From Sphingopyxis sp. (GTDB lineage: Bacteria > Pseudomonadota > Alphaproteobacteria > Sphingomonadales > Sphingomonadaceae): a stretch of DNA of 64,000 bases. Position 1 is the first letter of the stretch. Each line of letters begins with the position of its first letter. The notes beneath the pieces are model-generated. The model was not told where the DNA came from, ran no database searches, and was given only the letters and a program-made list of their open reading frames with translations. The stretch is taken from assembly GCA_002733865.1 (NCBI GenBank), contig NVXM01000036.1, positions 1 through 64,000 on the forward strand, written 5' to 3'. Below are positions 63,894-64,000 of the stretch, piece by piece. Made by a program: the position numbers and the translations under genes.

Positions 63894-64000
63894 GGAGGTC
63901 GAAAAAGGAGCGACCGCGCCTCGCCGGGTCACGCGGCTTATCCGCTTGCCAGAGGTTCAGCACCGGGTCGGGCTAGGCCGTTCGACGATCTATCGCTGGA
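63886..64000 (+). CDS. AlpA-like DNA-binding regulator, start only
   Basis: The gene runs off the window. It begins at GTG 63886 after an AAGGAGG ribosome site inside the end of the previous gene. The visible 38 codons end in TRLIRLPEVQHRVGLGRSTI, the winged helix-turn-helix signature of AlpA-type regulators, which often control excision or transfer of mobile elements. It is probably co-transcribed with the HTH gene before it. Confidence 0.7.
   Translation, partial: MGEEVEKGATAPRRVTRLIRLPEVQHRVGLGRSTIYRW

Overview
The window looks like part of a self-transmissible element, a plasmid or an integrative conjugative element, from an alphaproteobacterium, most likely a sphingomonad or Erythrobacter relative. 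The reasons are a GC-rich, tightly packed F-type transfer operon with a DsbC-type isomerase and an S26 peptidase, a MobF relaxase, and operators of the form GTTC-N7-GTTC, which is the LexA-box form known in Alphaproteobacteria. No replication, partition or integrase gene is visible, so plasmid and ICE cannot be told apart.

Layout. (1) 306-1575: a complete IS3-family (IS407-group) insertion sequence with a 4-bp target duplication. (2) 1797-3693: a two-gene CBASS-like pair (SMODS nucleotidyltransferase plus SLATT membrane protein). (3) 3953-8648: a likely leading region holding ArdC-like antirestriction, DUF2493, Ssb and small unknown genes. All but one point toward the putative oriT. (4) 8694-9378: a non-coding oriT-like region with a candidate nic site and a good sigma70-type promoter, then an RHH protein, TraD and TraI (9379-14998). 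This is the oriT-trwA-trwB-trwC order known from R388-type systems. (5) 15005-16921: an HNH nuclease, a self-cleaving S24 repressor and a divergent small DNA-binding protein, with an SOS-box-like operator between the last two. (6) 17100-44960: about 28 kb of defence cargo. It holds Zorya type I (zorABCD), Druantia type III (druH, druE), type I restriction-modification (hsdMSR), a DUF262-HNH-AlbA_2 fusion and a HipBA toxin-antitoxin pair. (7) 45114-63034: a small membrane protein, then the whole F-type pilus operon on the minus strand, reading traA-L-E-K-B-dsbC-V-C-(unknown)-trbI-traF-W-U-trbC-N-F-H-G from its promoter end. (8) 63035-63401: a divergent control region with two more GTTC-N7-GTTC sites, followed by an HTH protein and the start of an AlpA-like gene.

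How the parts fit. The RHH-TraD-TraI block would process DNA at oriT and the tra operon would build the pilus and channel. The leading-region genes would protect incoming single-stranded DNA. The S24 repressor, or the host LexA, probably links transfer to DNA damage through three matching operators. The cargo gives the host layered phage defence. The observation I rate highest is that the two large helicases of the neighbouring Zorya and Druantia systems (ZorD and DruE) appear to end in the same kind of domain, resembling the C-terminal domain of MITD1, with the same motif spacing. Annotation is from reading the sequence only; no database search was run.
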